Shown here piece after piece: positions 1 through 8,243 of a stretch of 56,488 nucleotides of DNA. Source of the stretch: Clostridiales bacterium NK3B98 (GTDB taxonomy: Bacteria > Bacillota > Clostridia > Oscillospirales > Oscillospiraceae); contig ATWA01000011.1 of NCBI GenBank assembly GCA_000421005.1, forward strand, positions 1 through 56,488. Reading direction: 5' to 3'. How positions within the stretch are numbered: position 1 is the stretch's first letter; each line of letters starts with the position of its first letter. A program made the position numbers and the translations under genes. The notes beneath the pieces were generated by a model. The model had not been told where the DNA came from. It worked only from the letters and a program-made list of their open reading frames with translations, and did not search any database.

Positions 1-154
1 CTGAATAAATCTCTCGGATGGATGAGCGAGGATGTTTTTTTGTCAGCCGGGGATAAAAGACCGCAGGAATACCGACGTATTTCAAGGGATTTTAGACCCG
101 GATGGCGGAAAACAGACCGCTCAGACGCCGTAGCCTGATTTGTTCAGCGCTTCC
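1..154. repeat. MITE-like repeat, copy A (cut by window edge)
   Basis: Non-coding element that recurs, inverted relative to this copy, at 7149-7312 and 13163-13326, and in shortened form at 47773-47830. The right end reads GTTCAGCGCTTCC, matching the terminal inverted repeat of the 13163 copy. About 9 bases of the left terminal repeat lie outside the window. Interior sequence agrees with the other long copies at roughly nine positions in ten by eye. No open reading frame or transposase is inside it. It lies downstream of tatC. Confidence 0.85.
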
Positions 155-201
155 TATAGTCCGCTTGCGTTGTTTTGTTTTTCACACTTACATTTTTACG
201 C

Positions 202-285
202 CGACAGCCGACTCTTGACTGGAGCCGGCTGTCGTTATTTCAAAATATTTTTTGGGGGCTGCCTCATTTTAGTGAGACAGCCCCC
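202..285. terminator. Two strong hairpins downstream of tatC
   Basis: Two inverted repeats follow each other. One has 9-bp arms at 202-210 and 226-234 (CGACAGCCG / CGGCTGTCG). The other has 13-bp arms at 254-266 and 273-285 (GGGGGCTGCCTCA / TGAGACAGCCCCC, one mismatch). They sit directly after the tatC stop on the minus strand and probably end the tat transcript. Neither has a clean T-run on the minus side, so RNA stabilisation is an alternative. Confidence 0.5.
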
Positions 286-293
286 TACTGTTA

Positions 294-1079
294 TTACGGC
301 TCAGTGGTTTTCTTCTCCTCCTGCTGCTCTGCGTCTTTCCGCTTGCGGTAGAACAGCACGCTGAGGAAGATGCTCACCTCGTAGAGCAGCATCATGGGGA
401 TTGCCACCATGATCTGAGAGAAGATGTCCGGCGGGGTGATGATGGCGGCGATGAGGAAGATCAGCACAATGGCGGGCTTTCTCACCTTTTTCAGCCACTC
501 CGGGCGCACCAGTCCCAGATTGGTCAGCACCACGCTGAGCAGGGGCATTTCAAAGACGATGCCGAAGATGAGAAACACCGTCAGCAGAAAGCCGATATAC
601 TTCTCAATGCTGATAGCGGCGGAGATCACCGGGTTGCTCAGTCCGATGAGGAAGCGGAGCATAAAGGGCAGGGTGATCTTGTAGGCAAACAGGATGCCCA
701 GACAGAAGCAGATCAGTCCGAACACCATGGAGAAGCCGAACATCCGCCGCTCTGACGCCTCCAAGCCCGGCTGGGCAAAGCTCCAAACCTGAAACAGGAT
801 CAGCGGCACACAGCAGATGACAGCGCCCACCACGGCGATGCGCAGGTATTCCACCATCAGCTCCTGGGGGGCGAGGTAGACGTAACGATAGCCGTACTCC
901 GCACCCATATCGGTGAGAATGGCCACCAATCTGTCCGCCATGGGGATAAATACCACCGTCAGCAGCACAAAGGGAACCACGCAGATCACCAGACGGTTGC
1001 GCAGCTCCTTCAGGTGCCCGGTGAGGGGCATGGAGCTTCGGGATTCAGCCTTGGCAGGTTTGGCGGTATTGGCGCTCAC
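294..1079 (-). CDS. tatC: Twin-arginine translocase subunit TatC
   Basis: TatC is the polytopic membrane receptor of the Tat pathway and binds the twin-arginine signal of folded substrates. The 261-residue product has the family length and six predicted hydrophobic segments. Its N-terminal part carries the typical cytoplasmic HLKELRNR stretch, which in the family contacts signal peptides. A GTG start at 1079 overlaps the tatA stop as GTGA, so the two are translationally coupled. It is the last gene of a minus-strand string that also holds tatA, tatB-like, a polyferredoxin, a LacI regulator, GH32 and a sugar ABC transporter. The C-terminus is lysine- and glutamate-rich. Assignment is firm. That it serves the nearby Tat lipoprotein at 5348-7078 is inference. 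Confidence 0.95.
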   Translation of the reverse strand: MSANTAKPAKAESRSSMPLTGHLKELRNRLVICVVPFVLLTVVFIPMADRLVAILTDMGAEYGYRYVYLAPQELMVEYLRIAVVGAVICCVPLILFQVWSFAQPGLEASERRMFGFSMVFGLICFCLGILFAYKITLPFMLRFLIGLSNPVISAAISIEKYIGFLLTVFLIFGIVFEMPLLSVVLTNLGLVRPEWLKKVRKPAIVLIFLIAAIITPPDIFSQIMVAIPMMLLYEVSIFLSVLFYRKRKDAEQQEEKKTTEP

Positions 1080-1252
1080 GCTTCGCCATCCTCCTCAGAT
1101 TCCTCCTCCTTGGGGGAGTCCTCGTCCAGACCCTTCTTGAAGCTCTTGATGCTGCTGCCCAGCATTTTGCTCAGCTTGGGAATCTGCTTTGGCCCAAAGA
1201 GGACAATGACAATGACCAGCACGACCAGAAGTTCAGTAGTAGAAAAACGCAT
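1076..1252 (-). CDS. tatA: TatA-type twin-arginine translocase protein (58 aa)
   Basis: Small single-span protein of the TatA/B family, which forms the protein-conducting assembly with TatC. It has a short N-terminal hydrophobic helix (about residues 7-19), the hinge motif FGPKQIPKL, an amphipathic segment ([10 protein letters not shown]) and a very acidic tail rich in Glu, Asp and Ser. The FG-K-IP hinge is closer to TatA than TatB. The ATG at 1252 is preceded by AAGGAGAG. The stop overlaps the tatC GTG start. At 58 residues it is slightly shorter than most TatA proteins, and an automatic search for longer reading frames would miss it. Spacing to the tatB-like gene is 14 bases, consistent with one operon. 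Confidence 0.9.
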   Translation of the reverse strand: MRFSTTELLVVLVIVIVLFGPKQIPKLSKMLGSSIKSFKKGLDEDSPKEEESEEDGEA

Positions 1253-1266
1253 AACTCTCTCTCCTT

Positions 1267-1548
1267 TTATTTCTTGGTGGAATCGTTGTTGGCAAAGGGA
1301 TCAAAGGTATCATTGAGGGTGCTGGTCACGTCCTTTTGGATGTTTTGCAGCTCCTTCACCGGTTCCATAATGTCCCCGGCTGTGTCGTCCAGCGTCTCCC
1401 GGACTTCTTCCGTTGTCTCGTTCAGAGCCTTGCGAAAGCTCTGAAGGGCCTTGCCGGCGTTTCGGGCGTAATAGGGCAGCTTGTCCGGTCCCAAAACCAG
1501 CATGGCCACCACCAGCACCACCAGAATTTCCGCAAATCCCAGCTTCAT
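1267..1548 (-). CDS. tatB: TatA/TatB-family translocase protein, TatB-like (93 aa)
   Basis: Second TatA/B-family protein. An N-terminal helix (about residues 5-18) is followed by the hinge LGPDKLP, then a long amphipathic helix and a polar tail of about 50 residues. The GPDKLP hinge and the longer tail resemble TatB, which in three-component systems sits with TatC and receives substrate. Many Firmicutes have only TatA and TatC, so a BAC layout is notable, but the TatA/TatB split cannot be settled by motif alone. The ATG at 1548 overlaps the stop of the upstream polyferredoxin as ATGA, which argues for coupled expression of the Fe-S protein and the translocase. Confidence 0.85.
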   Translation of the reverse strand: MKLGFAEILVVLVVAMLVLGPDKLPYYARNAGKALQSFRKALNETTEEVRETLDDTAGDIMEPVKELQNIQKDVTSTLNDTFDPFANNDSTKK

Positions 1549-2612
1549 GTTGTTTCCTCCTCCTTATTGCGTTGCCGCAAAGCCTCCTGCATCCGAATGC
1601 GCTGACATTCGGGGCAGAGACCATTGTGGGTGGATTTTCGCATCACCTTTCCGCACCGGGCACAGAGCAGCCGCTCTATCCCCACCAGCTTCACCGGAGA
1701 CAGATCCGTTATCTCCACGGAATGGATCCCGGTGATGCAGCCCTTGGGACAGGCTCCCGCGCAGCCCCGGCATCCGGTACACCGGGAGATGTCCAGCACC
1801 AGCGCCTGCTCTCCCAGCCGGAGGGCACGGGTGGGGCAGCGCTTCACGCAGTCCCCGCAGCCGTTGCAGCTCCCGGCAATGGCAGGCACCTGCCAAGTGA
1901 AACAGTCGTTAGAACGTTTCATCTCTTTGTGCAAGAGGGAGCGCAGAGAGACTCCGTCCAGATTCAGCTCTCCTGTACGAAGCAGGGGCATCTGTCGAAG
2001 CAGCGACTCTGCGCCGTTTTTGGTCAGCTCCGCACCCTGTTGGAACAGCTCCCGTCTGCTAATGACGGAAGAGGGGCGGGGCTGGGTATCATCACTGTGG
2101 GCCAGAACCACACGGCTCTGGAACCGCTGGGAGCCGAGAAAACGGTACAGCTCCTGTAGCTGTTCTCCCAGTCGGTCCCGGCACTGGGTCTGGTCGCAGT
2201 CCCCACAGGGGGCAAGATCGAGAATCAGCACTCTGTGAAAGCTGAGCCACGCCAGCGCCTCCCAGGGCAGGGAACAGAGGCAGTCCCAGCTTCGGTCATT
2301 CTCCCGTTGGGAGCGCTCACAGCCCAGCCAGAGCCGCTCCTCCTCCCCGCTGCGAAGCTGCACCAGCTGCTCCATAAAACGCTGGGAGGGGGTGATCGCC
2401 CGGGTGGGACAGACCGCTACGCAGCGCTGGCAGTCGGTGCAGGCGCTCCAGCTTGCCACCTTGTGGTCACGGTCAATGACCTGATGAGGGCAGACATCGG
2501 CGCAGGCAGTACAGCCGTGGCGGCGGTGGGTATTGATGCAGGAGTCCCGGTTGAGTTCCGGATGGGGCAGCTCAGTGAGCTTGCCCCAGATCATCCCGCC
2601 AAATATGCTCAT
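1545..2612 (-). CDS. Polyferredoxin-like 4Fe-4S protein, function unknown
   Basis: Soluble 355-residue iron-sulfur protein with paired ferredoxin motifs at both ends. The N-terminal set has cysteines near 25, 34, 37, 41 and near 58, 61, 64, 68, each ending in Cys-Pro. The C-terminal set is near 249, 252, 255, 259 and 278, 281, 284, 288. A CARC...CPEC zinc-ribbon-like motif follows at 317-336. That predicts four [4Fe-4S] clusters plus one metal site. The middle holds a cysteine-containing region (CGDCDQTQC) and an internal SRRELF near 185, which is not N-terminal and so is not an export signal. No membrane segment is seen. It starts 3 bases after the LacI gene and overlaps tatB as ATGA. An electron-transfer role is likely; partner and pathway are unknown. 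Confidence 0.75.
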   Translation of the reverse strand: MSIFGGMIWGKLTELPHPELNRDSCINTHRRHGCTACADVCPHQVIDRDHKVASWSACTDCQRCVAVCPTRAITPSQRFMEQLVQLRSGEEERLWLGCERSQRENDRSWDCLCSLPWEALAWLSFHRVLILDLAPCGDCDQTQCRDRLGEQLQELYRFLGSQRFQSRVVLAHSDDTQPRPSSVISRRELFQQGAELTKNGAESLLRQMPLLRTGELNLDGVSLRSLLHKEMKRSNDCFTWQVPAIAGSCNGCGDCVKRCPTRALRLGEQALVLDISRCTGCRGCAGACPKGCITGIHSVEITDLSPVKLVGIERLLCARCGKVMRKSTHNGLCPECQRIRMQEALRQRNKEEETT

Positions 2613-2615
2613 GGT

Positions 2616-3605
2616 TTACGCTCCTCCGTCCCTGGTGGTGGCACAGGGGAAGTAATTGACAGGGAGGCAGATCAGGGTAGGCATACCAGCTTTTCTCTCC
2701 TCCAGCAGCATGGTCACTGCTGTCTCTGCCAAATGCTGCACCGGAAGCATCATGGTGGAACAGACCTGATCCCGTTCTGCCACTGATTCAATACCGCCAA
2801 AGCCGATGATCTGCACCTGCCCCGGTACGCTCACCTGATGCTCCCGCAATACGTCCAGCATCTGTTCCGCCAGTACATTGGACACACAGAAGATGCCGTC
2901 GTAGGGAAATTTTTCTGATGCAATCAGACCGTTGACCTGATCATGCAGGTCGTTTCCCTCTTCCGAGGCGAACATCAGTTCATATTCCTTGTTGAAATTT
3001 CTGCAACCCGCCTGAAAGCCGTCCACCCGTTTGTCCGCTTCGGCGGGGAGGACATTTTTCCGTCCCACGCCCAGAAGCTTCTGGCAGCCCAGCTCCAGCA
3101 GTTTTTCCGCTGCCATCATGCCTCCGCTGAAGTTGTCTGCGGAGATACAGGGTGTCTCCCGGGACAGCACACGGTCCACCGCAACCATAGGCACCCGGCG
3201 GATGGCTGACATGGCGCTGTTACAGTTGACGGCGATGACCCCGTCTACCTGATGCTCCTGCGCCTGACGGAGACAGGACAGCTCCCTCTCCGACTCCTGA
3301 CGGGAGAGGAACAGCAGCATTCCCCTTCCCTGTTCTCGAAGCACTTCGCAGACGCTCTGGGCAAGGGCGGTATAATAGGCATCGCTGAGATTGGGAAGAA
3401 TCAGGGCAACCGTGGAGGTAGAGCCGGATTTCAGCCCTCTGGCACAGCGGTTCATCTGATAGCCCAGACGGGCGGCGGCGTCCATCACCTTGTTCCGGTA
3501 GGTACCGCCCACCTGTCTTCCGTTCAACACTCGGGACACCGTACCCAGAGAGACGCCCGCCTCCTGAGCTACGTCCTTCATGGTTGGAGGGCCGCCTTTT
3601 TTCAT
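2616..3605 (-). CDS. LacI-family transcriptional regulator
   Basis: DNA-binding sugar-responsive regulator of 329 residues. The N-terminal helix-turn-helix reads TMKDVAQEAGVSLGTVSRVL, followed by the hinge-helix region and a periplasmic-binding-like effector domain (VALILPNLSDAYYTALAQ onward). The start is preceded by AAGGAG with an 8-base spacer. It lies 47 bases downstream of the GH32 gene and just before the polyferredoxin, on the same strand, so it probably belongs to the sucrose/fructan gene string. It likely senses a fructosyl sugar or its phosphate. Two LacI regulators flank this locus (see 9460), and which one acts on which promoter is not shown by the sequence. Confidence 0.93.
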   Translation of the reverse strand: MKKGGPPTMKDVAQEAGVSLGTVSRVLNGRQVGGTYRNKVMDAAARLGYQMNRCARGLKSGSTSTVALILPNLSDAYYTALAQSVCEVLREQGRGMLLFLSRQESERELSCLRQAQEHQVDGVIAVNCNSAMSAIRRVPMVAVDRVLSRETPCISADNFSGGMMAAEKLLELGCQKLLGVGRKNVLPAEADKRVDGFQAGCRNFNKEYELMFASEEGNDLHDQVNGLIASEKFPYDGIFCVSNVLAEQMLDVLREHQVSVPGQVQIIGFGGIESVAERDQVCSTMMLPVQHLAETAVTMLLEERKAGMPTLICLPVNYFPCATTRDGGA

Positions 3606-3652
3606 GAGAAAGGCTCCTTTCTCCCTAAAGAGTCATTCTAAAGAAATCCCGC

Positions 3653-5128
3653 TTAGAAGTCAAGGGAATAGTGCTCCACGTCCAGCATCACGTTTCCGTC
3701 TGCTTTGAACAGCACGCCGTCCGCATCCCCTTCATCGTAGAGCAGGAAGGATGCCGCCTGTGCGCCGTCGTTGACAAACAGCTCCACACAGTTGCGGTCC
3801 ATAATGATGCGAAGCTTTACGCTGCCGCCCCCCGCAGTCTGGAACTTGCGGTGATGCACAATGTCAAACCGTCCGCCGCTGGCAGAGCGTTCAATGCGAA
3901 GCACGCCGTCGTGGGGGGTATAGCGGATCTCGGCACCGTGGGTGCTGTCCTGCGCCACGGTGAGGAAAAAGCGCTGATAGAGCTGGTCGCCGCAGGAGGA
4001 TACCTTGATGGTCATATCCATCACCCTGCCCCGGATTCCGTCCAGAGTGCAGGTGCCGTTGAGCCGCAGGCGGTCATAGCGGGTGCATTTGCCCCGGTAT
4101 GCCTCCAGCTCACGGATGGGATTCTGATACAGTCTGCCGTTGCGGATGGACAGCTCCCGGGGCAGGGTCATCTGACCGAACAGACGGATATTCTCCTTCT
4201 GGTTCTGGACGGTGGCCCAGTTTTGCATCCATGCAATCATCACCCGGCGTCCGTCCGGGGTTTCCATCGACTGGTGGGCGTAGAAGTCCAGACCGTAATC
4301 CACCGCCTGCACCTGCTGGCGGGAGAAGATGTGGTTTTCCTTGTCATAGTCGCCAATAATAGCCAAATTGCCGTACCCGGCGTGGAATTCCAGACCATCC
4401 CGGCGCATGGCCATGGGGCTGGCAAACAGCACCTGCCGTCCGTCCAGGGGGAAGAAATCCGGGCACTCCCACATTTTGCCGTACTCGTTGCGGCACATGG
4501 CCAGCACGGTGACAAAGTGCCAGTGGAAGCAGTCCTCGCTCTCATAGAGCAGGATTGCGCCGCTGCCGTCTGGGGGGCGGGAGGAAATGACGGCGTAGTA
4601 TTTGTCTCCGTCCTTCCACAGCTTGGGGTCACGGAAGTCGATTTCGCTGTATCCCTCGGGCAGGTCGCTGATGTCCAGCACCGGGTTGCCCTCGTATTTC
4701 TCATAGTTGATGCCATCACCCACCGCAACACACTGCTGCTGGAGGCAGTCCACAACGCCGTCCGCCCGGCGGTGGTTATGAATGCCGGTATAGAGCAGCA
4801 ACTGACGGCCGTCAGGCAGCTCAATGGCGCTGCCGGAGAAGCAGCCGTCCTGATCGAAGGGGGCATCCGGTGCCATAGCGCAGGGCAGATACTCCCACTT
4901 CACCAGATCGTCGCTCTTGGCGTGACCCCAGTGCATGGGACCCCAGTGGGTGTTATAGGGATGGTACTGGAAAAACAGATGATAATGTCCCTGATAGCGG
5001 GAAAATCCGTTGGGGTCGTTGATCCAGCCGATGGGTCCGGTCAGGTGAAAGAAGGGGCGCTCCACATCGGCGCAGCGCTGGAACTCCGCCTCAAAGTCTC
5101 TTGCCCGCTGTAAAGGCTCTGAAATCAT
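3653..5128 (-). CDS. GH32 beta-fructosidase / sucrose(-6-phosphate) hydrolase
   Basis: Glycoside hydrolase family 32 enzyme that releases fructose from sucrose, sucrose-6-phosphate or short fructans. The family's three catalytic motifs are present: WINDPNG near 35-41 (nucleophile Asp38), FRDPKLW, and MWECPDF with the acid/base Glu. A C-terminal beta-sandwich follows. Length is 491 residues, normal for the family. No signal peptide, so it acts in the cytoplasm. The start at 5128 is chosen because GAGGAG lies 10 bases upstream; an ATG at 5137 would sit almost on the ribosome site. It follows the ABC transporter genes and precedes a LacI gene. Because an ABC transporter rather than a PTS is adjacent, unphosphorylated sucrose or fructo-oligosaccharide is the more likely substrate. 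Confidence 0.93.
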   Translation of the reverse strand: MISEPLQRARDFEAEFQRCADVERPFFHLTGPIGWINDPNGFSRYQGHYHLFFQYHPYNTHWGPMHWGHAKSDDLVKWEYLPCAMAPDAPFDQDGCFSGSAIELPDGRQLLLYTGIHNHRRADGVVDCLQQQCVAVGDGINYEKYEGNPVLDISDLPEGYSEIDFRDPKLWKDGDKYYAVISSRPPDGSGAILLYESEDCFHWHFVTVLAMCRNEYGKMWECPDFFPLDGRQVLFASPMAMRRDGLEFHAGYGNLAIIGDYDKENHIFSRQQVQAVDYGLDFYAHQSMETPDGRRVMIAWMQNWATVQNQKENIRLFGQMTLPRELSIRNGRLYQNPIRELEAYRGKCTRYDRLRLNGTCTLDGIRGRVMDMTIKVSSCGDQLYQRFFLTVAQDSTHGAEIRYTPHDGVLRIERSASGGRFDIVHHRKFQTAGGGSVKLRIIMDRNCVELFVNDGAQAASFLLYDEGDADGVLFKADGNVMLDVEHYSLDF

Positions 5129-5295
5129 AGCAATCATTCTCCTCAAAAGGTAATTCGCAAAGTGACGACCGTCCGCAAAACAGGGACGGCCTTGCTCTTT
5201 CGTCCTGACGTTTGGCTTTGACGGAATAGGTGGAAGAACACAGACCCGCTCTCTGCCGGGCAAAGCACAGGTCTCTGCTCTCCCCTCCCCTGTGA

Positions 5296-5324
5296 GGGTC
5301 TCCCCCGCAAAGCGGGAGAGACCC
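5296..5324. other. Hairpin between binding-protein and GH32 genes
   Basis: Inverted repeat with 13-bp arms (GGGTCTCCCCCGC / GCGGGAGAGACCC, one mismatch) around an AAA loop. It lies in the 219-base gap at 5129-5347, just after the binding-protein stop. There is no T-run on the minus strand, so it is more likely a partial barrier or 3'-end stabiliser of the highly expressed binding-protein message than a full terminator. Nothing coding was seen in the rest of the gap. Confidence 0.5.
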
Positions 5325-5347
5325 AAGGGAGGAATGAAACGAGGATA

Positions 5348-7078
5348 TTATGCGTAGTAAGCGTCCAGATACTTCTGATGGATCTCCAGATACTTGCTCA
5401 GACCATAGGCCTCCAGATCGGACTTGAGCTGCTCGAACTGCTCGTCAGTGACGCCATTCATCACCCAATCAGACTTGGCGGTGTTGATGGCCTTGGAGAT
5501 GTCAGCGGACAGGTTGGAGCACTCCTTGTTGTCGTCAGCGGTCATGAACACGTTGGGGAACACATAGTCGCTGTGCATATCGGGAGTGTAGATGTCCTTG
5601 ATCCAGTTCAGACGATACTGAGCGTCATCGGGGCAGGTGACGTAGACACCATAGTAGGAGTCCAGAATGGCCAGAGGACCACCCACAGCCTCAGCCTCAC
5701 GCACTTCCACAGGGGAAGCGTCGCCCAGAGGAGCGTGCTGGAGCATATCGTCGCCGTTGGCGTTCTTGCCCAGAACGAAGATGTCGAAGTCGTCGTCCTC
5801 GCCGTAGGTGCCCCAGTTGTTCTGGGGAGACTGGAAGGGATCATACATCTGATCCAGCCATGCGCACACCAGAGCGGGGTTGACAGCGTTGGCGGTGACC
5901 ACGCAGCGGCCGCGGTCGAAGCCGGAGGTGAAGGAGCCGTTATGAGGCGTGACGTTGACCACGTCCTTCTTCAGAGCGGGCAGCGGCACCCAGCCCTTGC
6001 CGGCAATCAGATCGTCCATGGAGATGGAGACGATGTTTGCCACGTCCCAAGAGAAGCAGACACCGTAACGGCCGCTCTTGCCCTTGGCAACGTAGGTGGA
6101 CCACTCCTGAGTGAAGGCTTCCTGATCGATCAGGCCCTGCTCATACAGGGAGTGCAGCCATGCCAGACCATCCTTGAAGCCCTGCTGGGTAGCGGAGCAG
6201 ATGACCTGCTTGTCGTTGGTCACGCAGATGTGGCGGCCCATATCCACGTCGCCGTAGCCCTCGCCGAAGCCGTTGATCAGCAGGCAGGGGTCCTGATCGT
6301 TCATGATGCAGGACATGGGGATGATGTCGCCATCGATGCCGAACTCAGCCTTCAGCTTGTCAGCATTGTCACGGAAAGCAATCAGAACCTGCTCGAACTC
6401 GTCGGTGGTGGTGGGAAGGGACAGACCCAGGAAGTCCAGCCAAGCCTTGTTGATGTAGGACATGTTGTTGCCCACGGTCTGGATAGCGGTCTTCTCGCTG
6501 CCCAGCTGCTCAATCCAGGGGAGAGCCCAGATGTGACCGTCAGCGTCGGTGGCCATGGAGCGGTACTCGGGAGCCTGCTCAAAGACCTTCATCAGGTTGG
6601 GCATATACTTGTCGATGTACTCCTCCAGAGGGATGATGACGCCCTGCTTGCCATACTTCAGCAGGTCGGTATCACCAAAGCCGGCGGTGAAGACGAACTC
6701 AGGCAGGGTCTTGATGTTGGACATCTCCAGAGAGATCTTGTCGCCCCACTGGTCGGCCTGAATGGCTTTCCACTCAATGTGGACGTTGGTCTTCTCTTCC
6801 AGACGCTTGAAGATGGTGCGGTTGTTGGGCTCGCTCTCGGTGCCTGCGGGATAGCTGATCAGGCCGGTCATAACCGCCTGCTCGGCCAGAGGGAAGCTCA
6901 GGTTTTCCACGTCCATATCAGCGGTGTTGCTGGCAGCGGTGCCGGCGTTGCCTCCTGCGTTGCCGCTGTCGCCGCCCTTGGCGCCGCAGCCTGCCAGCAT
7001 CATGGCAGAGGCGGAGAGAGCAGTCGTTGCAGCCATGCCCTTCAGGAAGCTGCGGCGGGAAATATTACGCTCGTTCAT
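5348..7078 (-). CDS. Sugar ABC transporter solute-binding lipoprotein with Tat signal
   Basis: Extracellular solute-binding protein of the family-1 type paired with YteP/YtcP-like permeases. The N-terminus has a textbook twin-arginine motif SRRSFLKG (Arg8-Arg9), a short hydrophobic region, and a lipobox LAGC with Cys31. It should therefore be exported folded by Tat and then lipid-anchored. A glycine/serine/alanine linker precedes the mature binding domain (about 55-576). The ribosome site AAGGAG is 10 bases before ATG. The two cognate permeases lie upstream and the GH32 enzyme downstream. No ATPase is encoded nearby, which is usual for this class: a shared MsmX-type ATPase is expected elsewhere. 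Codon use is strongly biased, suggesting high expression. The ligand is inferred to be sucrose or fructo-oligosaccharide from GH32. Confidence 0.92.
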   Translation of the reverse strand: MNERNISRRSFLKGMAATTALSASAMMLAGCGAKGGDSGNAGGNAGTAASNTADMDVENLSFPLAEQAVMTGLISYPAGTESEPNNRTIFKRLEEKTNVHIEWKAIQADQWGDKISLEMSNIKTLPEFVFTAGFGDTDLLKYGKQGVIIPLEEYIDKYMPNLMKVFEQAPEYRSMATDADGHIWALPWIEQLGSEKTAIQTVGNNMSYINKAWLDFLGLSLPTTTDEFEQVLIAFRDNADKLKAEFGIDGDIIPMSCIMNDQDPCLLINGFGEGYGDVDMGRHICVTNDKQVICSATQQGFKDGLAWLHSLYEQGLIDQEAFTQEWSTYVAKGKSGRYGVCFSWDVANIVSISMDDLIAGKGWVPLPALKKDVVNVTPHNGSFTSGFDRGRCVVTANAVNPALVCAWLDQMYDPFQSPQNNWGTYGEDDDFDIFVLGKNANGDDMLQHAPLGDASPVEVREAEAVGGPLAILDSYYGVYVTCPDDAQYRLNWIKDIYTPDMHSDYVFPNVFMTADDNKECSNLSADISKAINTAKSDWVMNGVTDEQFEQLKSDLEAYGLSKYLEIHQKYLDAYYA

Positions 7079-7148
7079 GTTTCAGACTCCTTTTCAAATA
7101 ATGGTTGATATCAGCCAAAAAGGCGTTATCACAGATGGAACAGGGATG

Positions 7149-7312
7149 AAGGAACCACTGAACAAATCAAGCTACGGAGTCTGAGCGGTCTGTTTTCCGC
7201 CAACTGGGTCTAAAATCCCTTGAAATACGTCGATATTCCTGCGGTCTTTTATCCCCGGCTGACGAAAAACATCCTCGCTCATCCATCCGAGAGATTGATT
7301 CATTGTTTCCTT
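7149..7312. repeat. MITE-like repeat, copy B (full length)
   Basis: Full element of 164 bp. Ends are AAGGAACCACTGAACAAATC and GATTGATTCATTGTTTCCTT, inverted with a few mismatches. It fills most of the 232-base gap between the upstream permease gene and the binding-protein gene. Its last two bases are the first two bases of the TTA that encodes the permease stop codon at 7311-7313. No obvious target-site duplication is seen. Confidence 0.88.
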
Positions 7313-8225
7313 AACCCTTGACGGCTCCGGCCATAATGCCGCTGTCAAAGTACTTCTGGAAGAAGGGGTACATGACCAGCAGAGGCAGGCTGGAGATGAT
7401 GATGGTGGCGTACTTCAGAAGCTCGGCCAGCTGGGCACGCTCGGCGGTGCTCTGCATATCGGAGACCATGCCGGCCTCGGGCTGGTTCTGAATCAGGATG
7501 GAACGAAGCACCAGCTGCAGGGGCTGCTTGGAAGCGTCGTTCAGGTAGACCATGGCGTCGAAGTAGCTGTTCCACATACCCACGAACTGCCACATGGCCA
7601 GCGTGGCAATGATGGGAGCGCACACAGGCAGCAGAATCTGGAAGAAGTAGACCAGCTCGGAGGCACCGTCCACGTCAGAGGCCTCCCGCAGGTCACGGGG
7701 AATGCCCTGATAGTAGGTGCGGGCCACGATCATGTTGTAGACGTTGAAGGCGGGGGGCAGGATGATGGCCCAAATGGTGTTCAACATACCCAGGTTGTTG
7801 ATCAGCAGGTAGGTGGGGATCAGACCGCCGCCGAAGTACATGGTGATGACGAACATGGTATTGAAGAACTGCCGTCCGCGGAAGTCGTCCCGGCTCATGG
7901 GGTAAGCCGCCAGCAGGGTGATGATGGTGGTCAGCACAGTGGAGGTGACGGAGTAGATGACGGCGTTCTTAAAGCCCACCCAGATCTGGGCGTTGGACAT
8001 GACCCGCTGGTAAGCGGTGAGAGTCCACTTCTCAAAATCGAAGGTCAGACCTTTGTTTTGCAGGGTGATGGGGTCGATGAAGGACGCCAGAACGATGTAG
8101 ATCATGGGGACGATAATGGCAAGCACGAACAGTCCCAGAATGACGTAGCCGCAGACCAGCAGAACCTTGTCGCCCTGCGTCTGTTTGGAAAACTCACTCT
8201 TTTTCTTCTTTGGTTTTTCACTCAT
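7311..8225 (-). CDS. Carbohydrate ABC transporter permease (YtcP/LplC-like)
   Basis: Inner permease of a CUT1-type importer, 304 residues with six predicted membrane segments. The N-terminus is polar and lysine-rich (KPKKKKSEF), followed by the first helix near residues 25-48. The EAA-type loop appears as REASDVDGASELVYFFQILLP, where the shared ATPase docks. The ribosome site AAGGAGG precedes the ATG. It lies 18 bases after the first permease. The stop codon overlaps the end of repeat copy B, so the original 3' junction may have been altered by the insertion. The protein end (GIMAGAVKG) is typical for the family, so the insertion has not visibly truncated it. Confidence 0.93.
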   Translation of the reverse strand: MSEKPKKKKSEFSKQTQGDKVLLVCGYVILGLFVLAIIVPMIYIVLASFIDPITLQNKGLTFDFEKWTLTAYQRVMSNAQIWVGFKNAVIYSVTSTVLTTIITLLAAYPMSRDDFRGRQFFNTMFVITMYFGGGLIPTYLLINNLGMLNTIWAIILPPAFNVYNMIVARTYYQGIPRDLREASDVDGASELVYFFQILLPVCAPIIATLAMWQFVGMWNSYFDAMVYLNDASKQPLQLVLRSILIQNQPEAGMVSDMQSTAERAQLAELLKYATIIISSLPLLVMYPFFQKYFDSGIMAGAVKG

Positions 8226-8243
8226 TTGCGGTTCCTCCTTCCC

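Noticed and set aside
185-190. Internal SRRELF in the polyferredoxin (residues 185-190 of the gene at 1545-2612) as a Tat signal
   Set aside because: It is far from the N-terminus and not followed by a hydrophobic stretch, so it cannot be an export signal.
5198-5210. Shared TCTTTCGTCCTG near 5198 and 30291 as a repeat family
   Set aside because: A 12-base match between two sites in 56 kb is expected by chance, and flanking sequence does not agree.
5129-5326. N-terminal extension of GH32 to 5326 (66 more residues)
   Set aside because: The extension has no ribosome site, runs through the hairpin region and lacks family similarity. The start at 5128 has GAGGAG at proper distance and gives the normal family length.
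5378-7108. Long plus-strand frame opposite the binding-protein gene
   Set aside because: It is the reverse-strand shadow of a codon-biased gene. The minus frame has a Tat signal, lipobox and binding-protein features.
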